Below, piece by piece: positions 26,345-38,770 of a stretch of DNA of 64,000 nt. A program made the translations under genes and the position numbers. How positions within the stretch are numbered: position 1 is the first letter of the stretch; each line of letters starts with the position of its first letter. This DNA is from Erythroxylum novogranatense (Eukaryota; Streptophyta; Magnoliopsida; Malpighiales; Erythroxylaceae), in assembly GCA_029891385.1 (NCBI GenBank), contig CM057228.1, forward strand, positions 135,745,475-135,809,474, written 5' to 3'. The notes under the pieces are model-generated. The model ran no database searches, was not told the origin of the DNA, and was given only the letters and a program-made list of their open reading frames with translations.

Positions 26345-27390
26345 TCTTCGCAACTTTACCATGATAAAGGTCTGTTTTTTGTACCAGAAAGTTATGTTGT
26401 AAATGTTTGATACATTGTGTTACTTCATCCCTGCAAGCTCGCAGATGACATATTGGTTTTAACAATACCTAGAAGGTTGATTAGAAGTTAGCAAGAGGAC
26501 TGTGATTCCCTGTTAGATTATCTGCATTCGGAAGCAAACATTTTTATGAATCAATGATGTGGTTATTTTCCAACTACTGTTAACTGGCATCTGGCTAAGA
26601 TCGAAGATGACAGAAAAGTTGAAGCCTGATCCTGATTAGTTCACAATCAATGAATTGGAGTCAGTTTGATCGGATCCAGACCGAGTATGAACTATGAAGT
26701 ATGAATACAGTTCGAGCTCGGATGGAGGATGGAGGATGAGTATCCGCTTGATTTTGATCCAAATGAATTTAGTAAACTCTCATATTAAATAAATTATGAT
26801 TAATTAATCATAAATTGTTGAAATTGAACTTAAGTTTAATTTTAAGAATATTTTAATTTATATAAAAACAAAATATTCACATGATTTATTCAAAATAATA
26901 AAAGTATAAAATAATATCATAAAGTTTGAATATAATAAATATTATTTAGATACCTTATCTTCTAAATAAATTTTAAAAAATATGAAAGTTATTTTATAAA
27001 ATTAATTTATTTTTGTTCAAGCAAAATTTAGTATATATATTAAATAGAATCAATTATGCTGTAGAAACTGTTAATATATTAAAACTAATAATATGTTACA
27101 TTAATCAAAACCTTTTAAAATAATAATTTATATTGGTTTTATTTTATCATCTAAATTGAAATATATAATTATAAATATTATTATATATAGTTTTATTTAT
27201 TTAAATAGAAAATATAAATTTTAATTTTATAATGTATAAAATATCTTTCATAATTCATACACATTGCATAATAATTTGTTTATATAAAATATAAATATAA
27301 ATTAAATAATTAAACTCTTATTTCCCTGTACTTAATTTCATGTCCTTTCTCTCTCACTATCCCTAAAAGCCGAAGCTAAGTCTGCATAAT
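26345..27390. other. Spacer between PRL1 and eIF2 gamma
   Basis: PRL1 3' untranslated sequence, then AT-rich DNA (26760-27320) with no supported gene or repeat boundary. The last 60 bp shift toward CT-rich sequence belonging to the eIF2 gamma promoter and leader. Confidence 0.6.
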
Positions 27391-27395
27391 TTTCC

Positions 27396-27402
27396 TATAA
27401 AA
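27396..27402 (+). promoter_or_regulatory. TATA box of eIF2 gamma
   Basis: TATAAAA follows AATTTTCC and precedes a CT-rich leader (TCTCACTATCTCGGTCTTC). A donor-like CAG/GTTCAT at 27494/27495 and an acceptor-like GAAGCAG at 28243-28249 suggest a leader intron of about 755 bp, leaving AGGGAAACTTAACGAC immediately before the coding exon. Leader introns are common in plant translation-factor genes. Confidence 0.55.
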
Positions 27403-28272
27403 GCTCGCCTTGCTCCCTTTCTCGCAAACTAAGCCAAATACCCTCCCGAACCTTCTCTCACTATCTCGGTCTTCAGGGCTCTCGATACGTTCAGGTTCAT
27501 GCATTCTCATTTCTCTAAGTCGTCTTTTCGTTGTTGTCTCTTATCTGTAAGCGATTTTTGGAGCAGTTTTTGTATTTCTGTTACGGAGTCTTTTGGTCTA
27601 TTTTGAGTATTGTTTTCTGAGTTTGATGGGTGTCTTAGTTCTGAATTTTTGAGGGCTTGGTTGGTGTTTGCTTTTGAGTCCACTGTGAAAAGTTGTGCTT
27701 TTGGGTTCTGGGGAGATAGTGAACTGTAGGCTCTTGTTTAGTGTATTGGGAAATGAAGTTTGTTGGAGCTGGGGAATATGCTTTGCTTACTCTGCCACCA
27801 GTGGATCTTCAAGTTTTAAATTTTCAAGGTTTTTGGTGGGTTTGCGTTCTTTTCTCTTGTATGTTCTCTTTTGCGGATTTTAAGGGATTTTTGCTTTGAA
27901 AGTTTAGGGCTTTGGGGAGTTATTGCTCTGGATTGGGTGATTGTAAGAGTTGACTGTAAGGTTCCCTTTAGGTTAGAGTTGACTGTAAGGTTCCCTTAGG
28001 TTATTTTCTTATTTTGGTTAACTTTATAGGTATCAACTTTGTAACTGTATTTATTTTTATTTATTGTTTAGATGGATCGATTAGCTTCTATATGATCAGA
28101 AATATGCTAAAATTTTCTGTATCTTGATAACCTACAAGAACTTTGTGTATCAGTTGCAGTTTTAGATTTCAGTGTGTGTGCTTATGCAATTGAAGCTTTC
28201 TGCTATTTCTTCTGATCTGCTGATTTGAAAAAAGAATTGTTTGAAGCAGAGGGAAACTTAACGACTGTCAAA

Positions 28273-30911
28273 ATGTCACGAAAAGGTTTGATGGAACAGG
28301 ACTTGAGTAAGTTGGATGTAAAAAAATTGCATCCACTTTCTCCAGAAGTCATATCTCGCCAAGCAACTATAAATATAGGTGATGTTGTTGCCCATAGACT
28401 GTAAATGCTCGTTTAAGAGAAATAATAGCCGTTTGCCTCAGCTCCTATATTTCAAATTTTTGCTTTAGTTGGTTTTTATAGTAAGCTTAGGATGGAGATT
28501 GACCAACATTTTTATTTCCATCTTCACTCTCTTTTTATCAGGCACTATTGGTCATGTGGCACATGGCAAGTCAACTGTTGTGAAAGCAATATCTGGTGTT
28601 CAGGTGATTTAGTTGCACACACTTGTGCAATTTTATGGTGCTTAATCAATATTCAGATCTTTGCTAATATGGCAACGTGAGATGAATATAACTGCTGTTG
28701 TGAAAGACTACCTAGTTACCTGCATAGTCATGTCTTTGCAGGATTGTGCCTGCTTTGATAGTTATGGTGTTAGTATCAATATTAAATGCAAATTGCAAGT
28801 GTAGACAGTTCCATTTATTTGCAGACTGTTCGTTTTAAAAATGAGCTGGAGAGGAACATTACCATTAAGCTTGGATACGCAAATGCAAAGATATACAAAT
28901 GTGAAGATGAGCGTTGCCCCAGACCTATGTGCTACAAGTAAGTGATGTATACTTGCATATTACAACATCATTTTCAGTGTTGCATTTGATTAATAAATGA
29001 GAGATGTCCCTATAGGGCATATGGAAGTGGAAAGGAAGATAGTCCCATGTGTGATGTGCCCGGATTTGAAAACTGTAGGATGAAGTTGCTGAGACATGTA
29101 TCTTTCGTTGATTGCCCAGTAAGACTTCAAAGTTTTCCTTGTAAAGGAAATTTCTACGTGCAGTTTCTTTTCATTTAAGATCTATGTTGTAGTATTGTTT
29201 AATATGCTTCGAGTTATATATCTGCTGTCCAATTTATCTAATCATCAAATTATCTTGTATTTTGGTAGATGTGTTATATTTTGTTGTTTTAGTCTGTCAG
29301 TGTGAATAAGTTATACTCCAGTTTATTTTTACCAGCAAGTGATAGATATTTCTGTTTTACTGTAGGGTCATGATATTCTTATGGCTACAATGCTTAATGG
29401 AGCAGCAATCATGGATGGTGCTTTACTTCTAATTGCTGCAAATGAGAGCTGCCCACAGCCACAAACTTCTGAGCATCTTGCTGCTGTAGAAATTATGCGC
29501 CTCCAACACATAATAATCCTCCAAAATAAGGTTGATCTAATTCAGGAAAATGTAGCCATCAACCAACATGAGGCTATTCAAAAGTTTATTCAGGTTTAGT
29601 ACCTTGGTGCCTTCTTCAATACTGTCTTGACATGCATTGATCCAATGAATCTTTTTTTTTTTCTTTCATTTATAATTAGTTTGTTATTTACTAGACAAAA
29701 AAGATGCACGTAATACTGATTCTTTATGATGTTTCATTTGCAGGGAACTGTTGCTGATGCTGCTCCAGTGGTGCCAATTTCTGCACAGCTGAAGTATAAT
29801 ATTGATGTTGTGTGTGAGTACATTGTCAAAACAATTCCTGTTCCAGAGAGGAACTTCATCTCACCACCCAATATGATTGTGATCCGCTCATTTGATGTCA
29901 ACAAGCCTGGATCTGATGTGGATGAGGTAAAAGGTGGTGTTGCTGGTGGAAGTATCTTCAGGGTAAGTTTCAGGTTGCACTTATTTATACATTTATTGTT
30001 GGTATTTATGTAACACTATTGTATGAAGAGTCCTTTATGTTACATTACAGAGGAGGATATAGGTGGTGAATTTTTTGTTGTTGTTGTGCTTGGAGGGTTA
30101 AGGTTACGGGTGGCCGATGGGAAACCTTCATTTAGCTGTAGATGTTTATTGTTGGTCTAGAATGCTGCAGTCATATAAAATAGCTATCTATTATCTATAT
30201 ACATTAAGCCAGCTGAAACATATGTGGTGAATATTGTTGACAATCATCCTTTTGCAGGGTGTTCTGAAGGTGAATCAAGATATTGAGGTTCGTCCGGGAA
30301 TTGTTGTGAAAGATGAGGCTGGAAATGTCAAATGTACACCGATATATACTAGAATAGTTTCGTTGTACGCTGAGCAGAACGAGCTGCAATTTGCAGTACC
30401 TGGAGGTCTTATTGGTGTGGGCACAACCATGGACCCAACTTTGACACGTGCTGATAGATTAGTTGGTCAGGTGCTTGGTGATGTGGGATCCCTACCTGAA
30501 GTCTTTGTTGAGCTTGAGGTTAGGGACTGAACCGTAATATCGTCGTGAAACCTTTCTCTTTCGGATTAAACTGTTTATTCACTATTGCATTACGATTTGA
30601 TCATGCAGGTTAATTTCTTCCTCCTACGGCGACTGATTGGTGTGAGGACAAAGGGTTCAGAGAAGCAGGGAAAGGTGTCGAAGCTGGCTAAGGCAGAGAT
30701 TCTGATGTTGAACATTGGATCCATGTCGACTGGTGCAAGAGTGATTGCAGTAAAGAATGATTTGGCAAAGTTACAACTGACATCTCCAGTCTGTACAAGT
30801 AAAGGAGAGAAGATAGCTCTGAGTAGACGAGTCGAGAAGCACTGGCGTCTTATCGGATGGGGCATGATTCAAGCCGGAACCACTCTTGACGTTCCACCCT
30901 GCCCCCTCTAA
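28273..30911 (+). CDS. EIF2G: Eukaryotic translation initiation factor 2 subunit gamma
   Basis: GTP-binding core subunit of eIF2, which delivers initiator Met-tRNA to the 40S ribosome in the cytosol. Eight coding exons: 28273-28378, 28542-28603, 28825-28937, 29016-29118, 29366-29593, 29744-29962, 30258-30518, 30609-30911. They give 464 aa, the normal plant length. GTPase motifs are all present: G1 GHVAHGKS (about 39-46), G3 DCPGH (126-130), G4 NKVD (182-185) and G5 SAQ (217-219). A Cys-rich zinc ribbon lies between G1 and G3 ([11 protein letters not shown], then CDVPGFENC), a hallmark of eIF2 gamma. EF-Tu-like domains II and III follow ([16 protein letters not shown] region and the C-terminal [28 protein letters not shown] region). 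No lesion was seen. Confidence 0.96.
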
Positions 30912-31252
30912 AGAACTTGCTGAGAAACTTAAAAAAGAGACAAGAGAGGAGGAAGTATTATTTGTACACCTATTTGTTATTTTGTTGGGTATTTTCAATG
31001 TTTCTTCAGTTTTGGATGAGGAGTTTTGTTTCAACTCATACTTTGCGGTTTCTTAAGAAACTAAAGATTGCAAGAAGATTGACACTTTCGTCATGTCTCT
31101 TTCTTCTTAAACATGTTTCAAGTGAATGTTGTTCCAATTGCTGTTTGTTGCACCTGAACTTCCCTCCAACGAGTTTTGAGATAGATAGCTTAATGTCTTG
31201 CAATTTGGCATCCTTAGAGATTAACATACTGGCTTGGGCCAAACAAGGTCTT

Positions 31253-31335
31253 GACTCGAAAAGGTCAGATCAGGTTAACTTGGGCCGAGTTGAGTTTCGA
31301 CTCGAAAGGGTCGTATCAGGTTAGCTCGGGCTAAG
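31253..31335. repeat. 44-bp imperfect tandem duplication
   Basis: Two copies of GACTCGAAA[AG]GGTC..ATCAGGTTA[AG]CT[TC]GGGC are joined by CGAGTTGAGTTTC, downstream of eIF2 gamma. No coding role is evident. Confidence 0.7.
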
Positions 31336-31539
31336 TATACCTGAAATTTAAATACACATTGATCAACATAAACATATTTAGAAGCCTTAAAAAGACTTTA
31401 TTCGAATCAATTAAACTACTGTTTAAGAAGTTACATTAAGATTGATGGAAGTATAATATAATTACAGATGATTTGTATAATTATAACAAATCCTTATTTA
31501 TTTTCTATAACATTGGATAAAGATGGTTTGGGAAAATTT

Positions 31540-31631
31540 TGGGCTTAGACATGCGAAAATATCAAATAGGCCCAGTAGGCCCAATATTAAGAGCCCATCA
31601 TTTTCCTGCTTATTATCTGCCCAAAACCCTA
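31540..31631 (+). promoter_or_regulatory. Ribosomal-protein-type promoter: site II elements plus telo box
   Basis: TGGGCT (31540-31545), two GGCCCA motifs 9 bp apart (31569-31574 and 31578-31583) and AGCCCA (31592-31597) are followed by the telo box AAACCCTA (31624-31631). A second AAACCCTT lies near 31658. The combination of clustered site II motifs and a downstream telo box is the known architecture of plant ribosomal-protein promoters. A CAG/GTACTA donor-like site near 31688 and a GATTTAG acceptor-like site near 31768 suggest a short leader intron. Confidence 0.7.
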
Positions 31632-31795
31632 GTCTAGCCTCCATTTCCATATCCTCCAAAACCCTTGCTTCAGCTTCTTCAATTCCAGGTACTACTACTA
31701 CCGCCACTCTTTATCTGACTGTTCTTTATGGTACGATTGTGTTTTGATTGAGTGTGTTCTGATTTAGGTTGTCGACAATCAATCAATAGACGAAA

Positions 31796-32348
<553 letters not shown>

Positions 32349-34889
32349 AATTTCCTATATTTTCCAGTTTTTATTGGCGAACCAACCTCTTTCTTTAGCC
32401 TTGGGTTTGTTTGTATGCTTTTGGAATCTTGAGGACATAATATCAACCTTATTATTGTTTCTTCCTCAGCTTTTTCACTATGTTATTGTTAATTATTGAG
32501 CAACTCAGATTTATGTCTTTTTTGAGTCGTGAATTTGTACATCTATGCCGTTTATCTGTTACAGAACTTTGTTGTTATTTGTTATGTTAGTAACTTAGTA
32601 GTCAATTGGTTCAAAATTAGACCCCTCTACTAGACATTTAGGGTACTCCCGGGAACATATCCAGTGCAGACGGGGTGGGGCTTGTAGCTCTAGGGAGTTC
32701 TTCCGTTCTGTACTTTTCATCTGTATCGGTTTTCTTTGTCCATACACTCCCTTTATCAGCTTCCATGTTGGGAATACATTTTTGTACAGCATTGTCGCAC
32801 TTGAACCCACTCGCTGGTGCATTCTTCTAGACCTCGTCTCCTTGTTTCATACTCCCTCTCTCTTCTATTTGACTTAGCTCATACCAAATAAAAGAATAGG
32901 AAGTGTTACCAAACCTGTAACAGGTCATCTTAGTGGTCCCTATGTCTTCATCAGTCAATGTTAGGTTTTCTTTGACTTGTCTGAACGATTACCTATCTGC
33001 CAGCATATATACAGAAGTGGTGAAAAGATCTCTTGAAGTTTGGCAAGTAGGAAAGCTATTTCATGCTTGAAATTCTCATTTTCTGGCAAATCCTTGAAAA
33101 TACATTCAAGAATTGCACTGAAATGGCAAGACCATAGGTCCCAACTCCCAAAACATAGGAGTTTTGCCTTCAGCGCATCTGTAGCCACGTTCGTTATGCT
33201 TTTTAATATTGATACCCCTATTTTGTTTTTAGAATCCGGAAGGCAGGAGTAAGAACAATTGTAATGTGCTTTGTTATTGCAAAGAATATGTTGCAACTCA
33301 TATTTACCTCATTCTTGTCTTCACGTCGGCTAGACGTCAATATGGCAGCTCCCCTTTTGAAATAGTCAATTGGTTAACAGTTTGGAATTTTTATGTGAAC
33401 CAAATACGGTTTAGTATTTCACTGCTTAGAATGAGTGCTATTGAGTTCTGTTGAACCTTCAACAGGGTTATATCTAGGCAAATGGATATGATTCCAGCAC
33501 TGCACCCCATGCTAGACAGGTTAAGCTTCATGATGTTGCTTGTCATATTAAATTTACTGAATGCCATAGCATTGAGTGATGATATAGGAGAAAACAAACC
33601 ACTGTTGGGATATCAGTACGTCTATAGGTTTTGGATTGAAGTTGCATTTATGTAGTAGATCTGCTACGACTGAAAGATTATTGCTTTAGCTGTCTACTGT
33701 GGCAAAAAGGGCGTTTTATCTGAAAAGCAACAGTGTCAGGATCAAAATGATTAACAATGCAAGCATATACATTAAGAGGCTGATTTAAACCTGTAATTTT
33801 ATAGTGAGAAAAGAACAATTTTACCTGTTATTCTAAGACTCCCACTCTTAATAGCCATTTCACAAAATATAAAACTATTGAAAAAGAATGCTATTAAGTC
33901 TTATCATGAACTTGCATCTGCCCTGATGAAAACAAGGATCCAATGGTTCTATTTTGTGTGTAAGTAGTAGTTTATTACTCAAATCCATGTGTATAAATTA
34001 CTTAAATCAATATTTAAAATTTGACAATACCAGACACTTCCTACTTGCAATTTGATGCAATTCAATGTAGACATTGAAAGCAAGATTACTATTTCAAGAA
34101 TAAATGCATTGAAGAAAAGAAGAGATGATGATTATTTTGATTAATATGGATTAAATTATTTTTATGCATTATAAATTATTTATCGATGGTCATCTTTAAT
34201 CCCACATATAAAAATAAAGAAAACATACTATTTACTTGAGTATCCATCTTCATGTTCCTGATTGTATTATGCTATTGTTGTCCCATCTCATTCACGTTAC
34301 TTCTACATATTCCTTTTTCTTCATTGGTTACAGACTGATTATTCCTATTTAAAACTGATCATTTCACAACAATAAACAGTGATATAGAATCTTTCAACTT
34401 TAGTCAACCAGAACACACATAATACTCTATGCTGAATCAGGAAATCAATCAATAAATTTCTGTCAAATGATCGGAAGAGCAAGAGCTTCCAGTTGTGTCC
34501 AATCTGATAAAACATGTGTGCCCATGTGAGTGAGGCTCAGAGCTCATGTCCCTTACCAACACATTCATCCATTAAAATAAAATAAGAACACATCTCTTTG
34601 ACATATAATCATCAGGTACAGGACACAAATGGAGTAAGGGAATACAAATTTTTGCATGCACAACTCATAATATCATTAAGAAACACTTGAACAAGAAACT
34701 ATCCTGAACTGAAGAGAATGATTTGCAGATCATATTACCAGTAACTGGGAAGAATAAAAAGAAACTGTTTTTAACAATACTTATGCCTGACTGACCGATC
34801 ACGAAACTTGAGACAAAGAGCAATAAACAGAGATTAACTAGACATAACCAATGTACTTTGTCTACTATTAGCTTCAAAGCTCTTCAAGT
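32349..34889. other. Spacer with a possible exon relic
   Basis: About 2.5 kb without an intact gene. It holds the RPL22 3' untranslated region, a possible minus-strand exon relic (32961-33296, listed separately), AT-rich DNA, and probably the 3' untranslated region of the serine-rich gene near 34600-34889. No repeat with clear ends was found. Confidence 0.5.
32961..33296 (-). pseudogene. Possible exon relic of an unidentified protein
   Basis: A minus-strand frame of 111 codons has protein-like composition unlike its AT-rich surroundings. It includes LKAKLLCFGSWDLWSCHFS followed by AILECIFKDLPENENFKHE and LLAKLQEI. The helix-like pattern and a GCAG/ATAG end suggest one exon of a larger HEAT- or helix-rich protein. 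No neighbouring exons or splice-consistent partners are visible, so it may be a captured or decayed fragment. I cannot name the parent. It could also be a chance frame. Confidence 0.3.
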
Positions 34890-36131
34890 TTAGCCTCTCA
34901 CAGCTAACAAAGAAGGAATTGCAGCCAAGTTTGGAGTAGTATTCTTGGTGGAAGCTTGTCTGATGATATTCCTCTTGCTTTCTTTGGAAGTTGGTTTGCT
35001 AAAAGCTCTCATGGGACTAGAAAAAGCCCAACTCCAACTCCTACTCCTGCCATGGGAGAGAGGACCTGTTGTTGACTTCCCATTCATGTCCTCAGTTGAT
35101 GATGAAACCCAGTAAGATGAGGAAGATGAAGAAGATGATGAATTTATGATAAACCCACCAAAGATACCTCCACACCTCACCCTCTCCTTCATGTTAGAGG
35201 AGGTAGTATGAACTTTTGGCTTGCCTTCTCTTTGTGACTCCACTCTCCTAAGAGTGCAGTCCCCAAACCCAGTTGAGATTCTCTCAAAAAAATCACCAGA
35301 GAAGCTTCTGCTCCCACACCCAACAGATCTAGATCTCGACACTTTTCTCTCAAAAGAGGAGGCAGAGGCTGTTGCTTGGCTGTTTGGACTATCATCGTCA
35401 TCTTCCACCACAACAATGTCTGCTTTCTTGGACACAGAAGATCCCATACACTTCTCTTTTTGCTTCACAATGGCCCCATTCGATGTTCCTGTTGTTGTTG
35501 TTGTCGTCGTCGTCAAAGATGACACCTTTTCTGGTTTTCTGGTAGAAGTAGAAGAAGATTTGGCTGAAGAAAGGTAAAGAAATGACCAAAACCCACCTCT
35601 CTTCCTGGGGCTAAAATCTTCAGTATCATCAAAGAAATGGCTCCTCCTACCAGGAGTTGTAGTGGACTTGCTTCGGTTATAAACAATATCACGTTCTGAT
35701 GATGACGATGATGATGTTATCATGCTTTTCTTCTTCTTTTTAGCCAAAAGAAAGGAGATTCTGGCCCTCCTCGTGTGGTACTCTTGATAGTGACCATTGT
35801 TTGCGTTATCATTCCTACTTTTTGTAGATGTGGGACGCGAAGCAAGTGATAGTGAAGTAGCAGAACCACCGCCAGCTCCTCCACCACCAATGCTAGTTCC
35901 ACCAACCCCAACACTACCAACATCAGATCTAAATGAAGGAGAAGTAGATGAAGAAGAAGAAGAGACACGAATTGGTAGAGGAAAAGACGAAGATACCAAC
36001 TTTCCAAGCTTTTCTTGTAGACAAAAAGCACAGATCCCACCTGGGTTGTTCCTATGAGGATGGTCACTGCACTGCATACCATCTCCAATGTCATCTTCAC
36101 CACCACCACCACCTTTCACTTCCATCATCAC
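34890..36131 (-). CDS. Serine-rich protein with N-terminal Cys/His motif, uncharacterised
   Basis: Single-exon 413-residue protein. The N-terminus MMMEVKGGGGGEDD is followed by a conserved-looking CSDHPHRNNPGGICAFCLQE segment (about residues 20-39) with one Cys and two His followed by CAFC. This pattern recalls a small metal-binding or OCTOPUS-like N-terminal motif. The rest is low complexity: Ser runs, Gly/Thr-rich stretches, basic patches (AKKKKKS near 130) and several RS-type motifs (KVSRSRSVGCGSRSFSG; HGRSRSWSWAF), suggesting a disordered, phosphorylated protein. The C-terminal stretch SPMRAFSKP and the end RQASTKNTTPNLAAIPSLL look conserved. Several plant serine-rich proteins of unknown function share this outline. 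The start is the first of three consecutive Met codons. No function assigned. Confidence 0.75.
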   Translation of the reverse strand: MMMEVKGGGGGEDDIGDGMQCSDHPHRNNPGGICAFCLQEKLGKLVSSSFPLPIRVSSSSSSTSPSFRSDVGSVGVGGTSIGGGGAGGGSATSLSLASRPTSTKSRNDNANNGHYQEYHTRRARISFLLAKKKKKSMITSSSSSSERDIVYNRSKSTTTPGRRSHFFDDTEDFSPRKRGGFWSFLYLSSAKSSSTSTRKPEKVSSLTTTTTTTTGTSNGAIVKQKEKCMGSSVSKKADIVVVEDDDDSPNSQATASASSFERKVSRSRSVGCGSRSFSGDFFERISTGFGDCTLRRVESQREGKPKVHTTSSNMKERVRCGGIFGGFIINSSSSSSSSSYWVSSSTEDMNGKSTTGPLSHGRSRSWSWAFSSPMRAFSKPTSKESKRNIIRQASTKNTTPNLAAIPSLLAVRG

Positions 36132-36399
36132 GATCTAATATCAAAAGGGTTCCTTCAAAAGATCTTTTTTATTCCAAAGTTTCAATCTTTTCACTCAAAT
36201 GTTGCTCTTCTCTGATACCTTCAAGCACCTTTCTACTGATCTTTTCCTCTTTTTTGCTCTGTTAGAGAGAGACGGGCATGGATACACACATACACAAATG
36301 CAAACAAAAGAAAAGGGAACAGATCGGTCAGAGCGTGTTATTGAATTAACAATGAGTGGGGACTGCGAAGAAGAGCACTGAGAAAGAGTCCCCAGAAGC

Positions 36400-38444
36400 A
36401 CGTGGAGTACTGATACTCACTGACGAAACCCTATTTTTTTTAATCTCTTCTTCTTCCATTAACAGCTTTAACGAGACAAGGAATGCTCTAAATATACATC
36501 TCATCTCTCATGCCTAAACTAAACCCTATTCACTCAATCGTGTACCATGAAGCTCCTCAATCTCATTCACTTACTATTTATTAATATTAAATGTCTCAGC
36601 TTTTGATTCCTCCTCTTAACCTACAGCTCTACCTAGACTTGTCTTGCTCAGATGCTAGGTGTCAACGTCCATTATAATGCCTCACTGTTCTGCTACATCT
36701 TCACACTATTTTATTAATTGCTTAGTTGCATCAACCATGTGCAGCAAGCAGATCATGAAACACAAGTGTTGTGTATTATCGTAATTTGCCGTTGTAATTA
36801 CGACGCAACAAGCATCTGGTAACGGCGTCATCAGATGAAATACCAGAATTTGAAGGAAGATCGTGAAGAGAGTACGAGGACAAAGTTAAACGTCGAACAT
36901 GAAGGTAAAAGGTCGCAGGAGACTTTCTCTCATTTGTTGCTGTCTGGGACTGTTTAAGGTGGTTTGGTCCCCACTCCTGTGTGTTGCAGCCTCATCCGGT
37001 CATACAGAGGAAACAGGTCATGTTAATTTTTTTTTTTATGTTTCATTATATACTTTTTACATATTTACAAGATTAAATAGTACATAATTGAAATAGATAG
37101 CGAAAATTATCTTTTTCTTTCTTTTTCATGTCATCATTCAAATTATCATGTTTTATGAAATACTTATTTTATTAATTATTGAATACATAAGTTAAATACA
37201 AAATCATTTAATTTTGTATTTTAAAATTATAGCTTTTATGTTATAATTTAAATTTTACACAATTTTATGTAATAATAAATTAATTTTTACTTTTTCTTTG
37301 TTGTAACATGAGGTCAAAATTTTGAAAATGCAATATAGTACTATTTTAAACTTATAAATGAATTAAAATAATAAGCTAAAAATCATGTTAAAGTTAAATC
37401 GATAAAATAAGAAATTAAGTTGAAAATATTAGACATAGAACAAGTTAAAGATAGAATAAAATTAAAATTTTTAAAAAAATATTTAAAAAATGGTGAAAAT
37501 TTAAAGTTTAATTAAAATATATTATTACATAAAAACTTATTTATTTTAATATTTAATAATAAATTATTAAAAATAAATTAAAAATTAAATTGAAAAATTA
37601 AAGTTGCGTCTGCAAAGGTATCTTCTTTTTGGAATTCCAATGATATTTAATAGATAATACCCTGTGGGTTTATGAGTAGGCCATTGGATTGTGCAGGAAA
37701 CGCATTGAGATCTTCACTGTATGTCTCGTCCAACTTCGTCAAACTAAAATCAATTAGTTCGAAACCTATGGTTGAGTTACTAGGAGCTCTCCCATATATT
37801 TGTAGCAGTTTAAAATTTAAGATTAGAGTTTTGTCTCTCACAAAAAATTTAATCAATTCGAACTAAAATTAACCAGAGTATAAATAGCTTTAAAGGTGTC
37901 TTCTCATAATTAAAATTCTTCTAAAATACTTTGTGGATAATAAAAAATTAATTAATTCAAAATCCTTACACTTAAAAAAGTGGAATCATCCATTCAAGCG
38001 CCCTACAGTTTAGCCCGACAGTCAAAAAGATGGCCTAATATTCGGTTCCTACAAAAAGCTACCATATTAAATGAACTCTCACATTGTAATTATAGAGACT
38101 CGAACATAAAACTTTGCACTTCACTTTCTTTCTGACAACCCGATTAGTTTGAAATCCTAAATTAATAAAGACCTTGTTTTAATATTATAAAATTAAAAAA
38201 TCTTAAATTTATATTAAAAATTAGAAATAATAAAAAGGTGTGGATTTAAGTTAAGTTTATCTTATCAAATATTATGAATTATCAACATAAAACTCAATAT
38301 ATATAGTTTCGTATTGAATTTAATTAAAAATTTAAAATCTTATCCAATAAGTGAATTTATATTTGATTTTTTCATTTATAAAACAAAACTAGAAATTACT
38401 ATTTTACATATGTGTGTTGGATTGGATTGGATTGAGCCATTAAA
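36400..38444. other. Intergenic AT-rich DNA
   Basis: About 2 kb upstream of the serine-rich gene. Promoter elements for that gene are expected in the first few hundred bases; nothing beyond AT-rich patches can be specified. Short frames at 36899-37087 and 37647-37866 lack protein-like features. Confidence 0.55.
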
Positions 38445-38770
38445 GGGTGTGGCTCGATGGTTGAGAGCGGAACTTAACTTTGGTTAAGTCTCAGGTTCGA
38501 TTCTATACTAGCCTTCTTGTAAGAGTATGGAACAATCGAGATTTTACCTGTAGAAAGAGAACTAGTTAGGCCCTCAACGAAGCCTCATTGGTTAAAACAT
38601 TACTTGGGGTACGGTCTTATCAGAGTACAAGATTTGACTCTTAGAGTGTACCCACCAAGTTAAGTGGAGAGTCCCTGTCCATGGAGTTTTCTTCTTCGTC
38701 TCTTCCACCTCAGATAAGACCACACAGCCATATCCATCTCAGCCGTTAATTTGTCATTATCAAAAAAAAG
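38445..38770 (+). mobile_element. tRNA-derived SINE, copy 1
   Basis: It begins GGGTGTGGCTCGATGGTTGA, containing a polymerase III box A (TGGCTCGATGG), followed about 40 bp later by a box B (GGTTCGATTC). The body shares CTAGCC.TCTTGTAAGA and TGTAGA..GAGAACTAGTT with the copy at 60716-60960. The 3' end is an A-run (CAAAAAAAAG). It is longer than copy 2 because of a different distal part. No clear target duplication. A tRNA gene is excluded because no cloverleaf follows the boxes. Confidence 0.75.

Noticed and set aside
36899..37087. 62-codon plus-strand frame
   Set aside because: No features beyond a short hydrophobic run; surroundings are intergenic.
38445..38520. tRNA gene suggested by box A and box B
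   Set aside because: No cloverleaf or acceptor stem; it has a SINE body and A-tail, and a related copy with a target duplication lies at 60716-60960.
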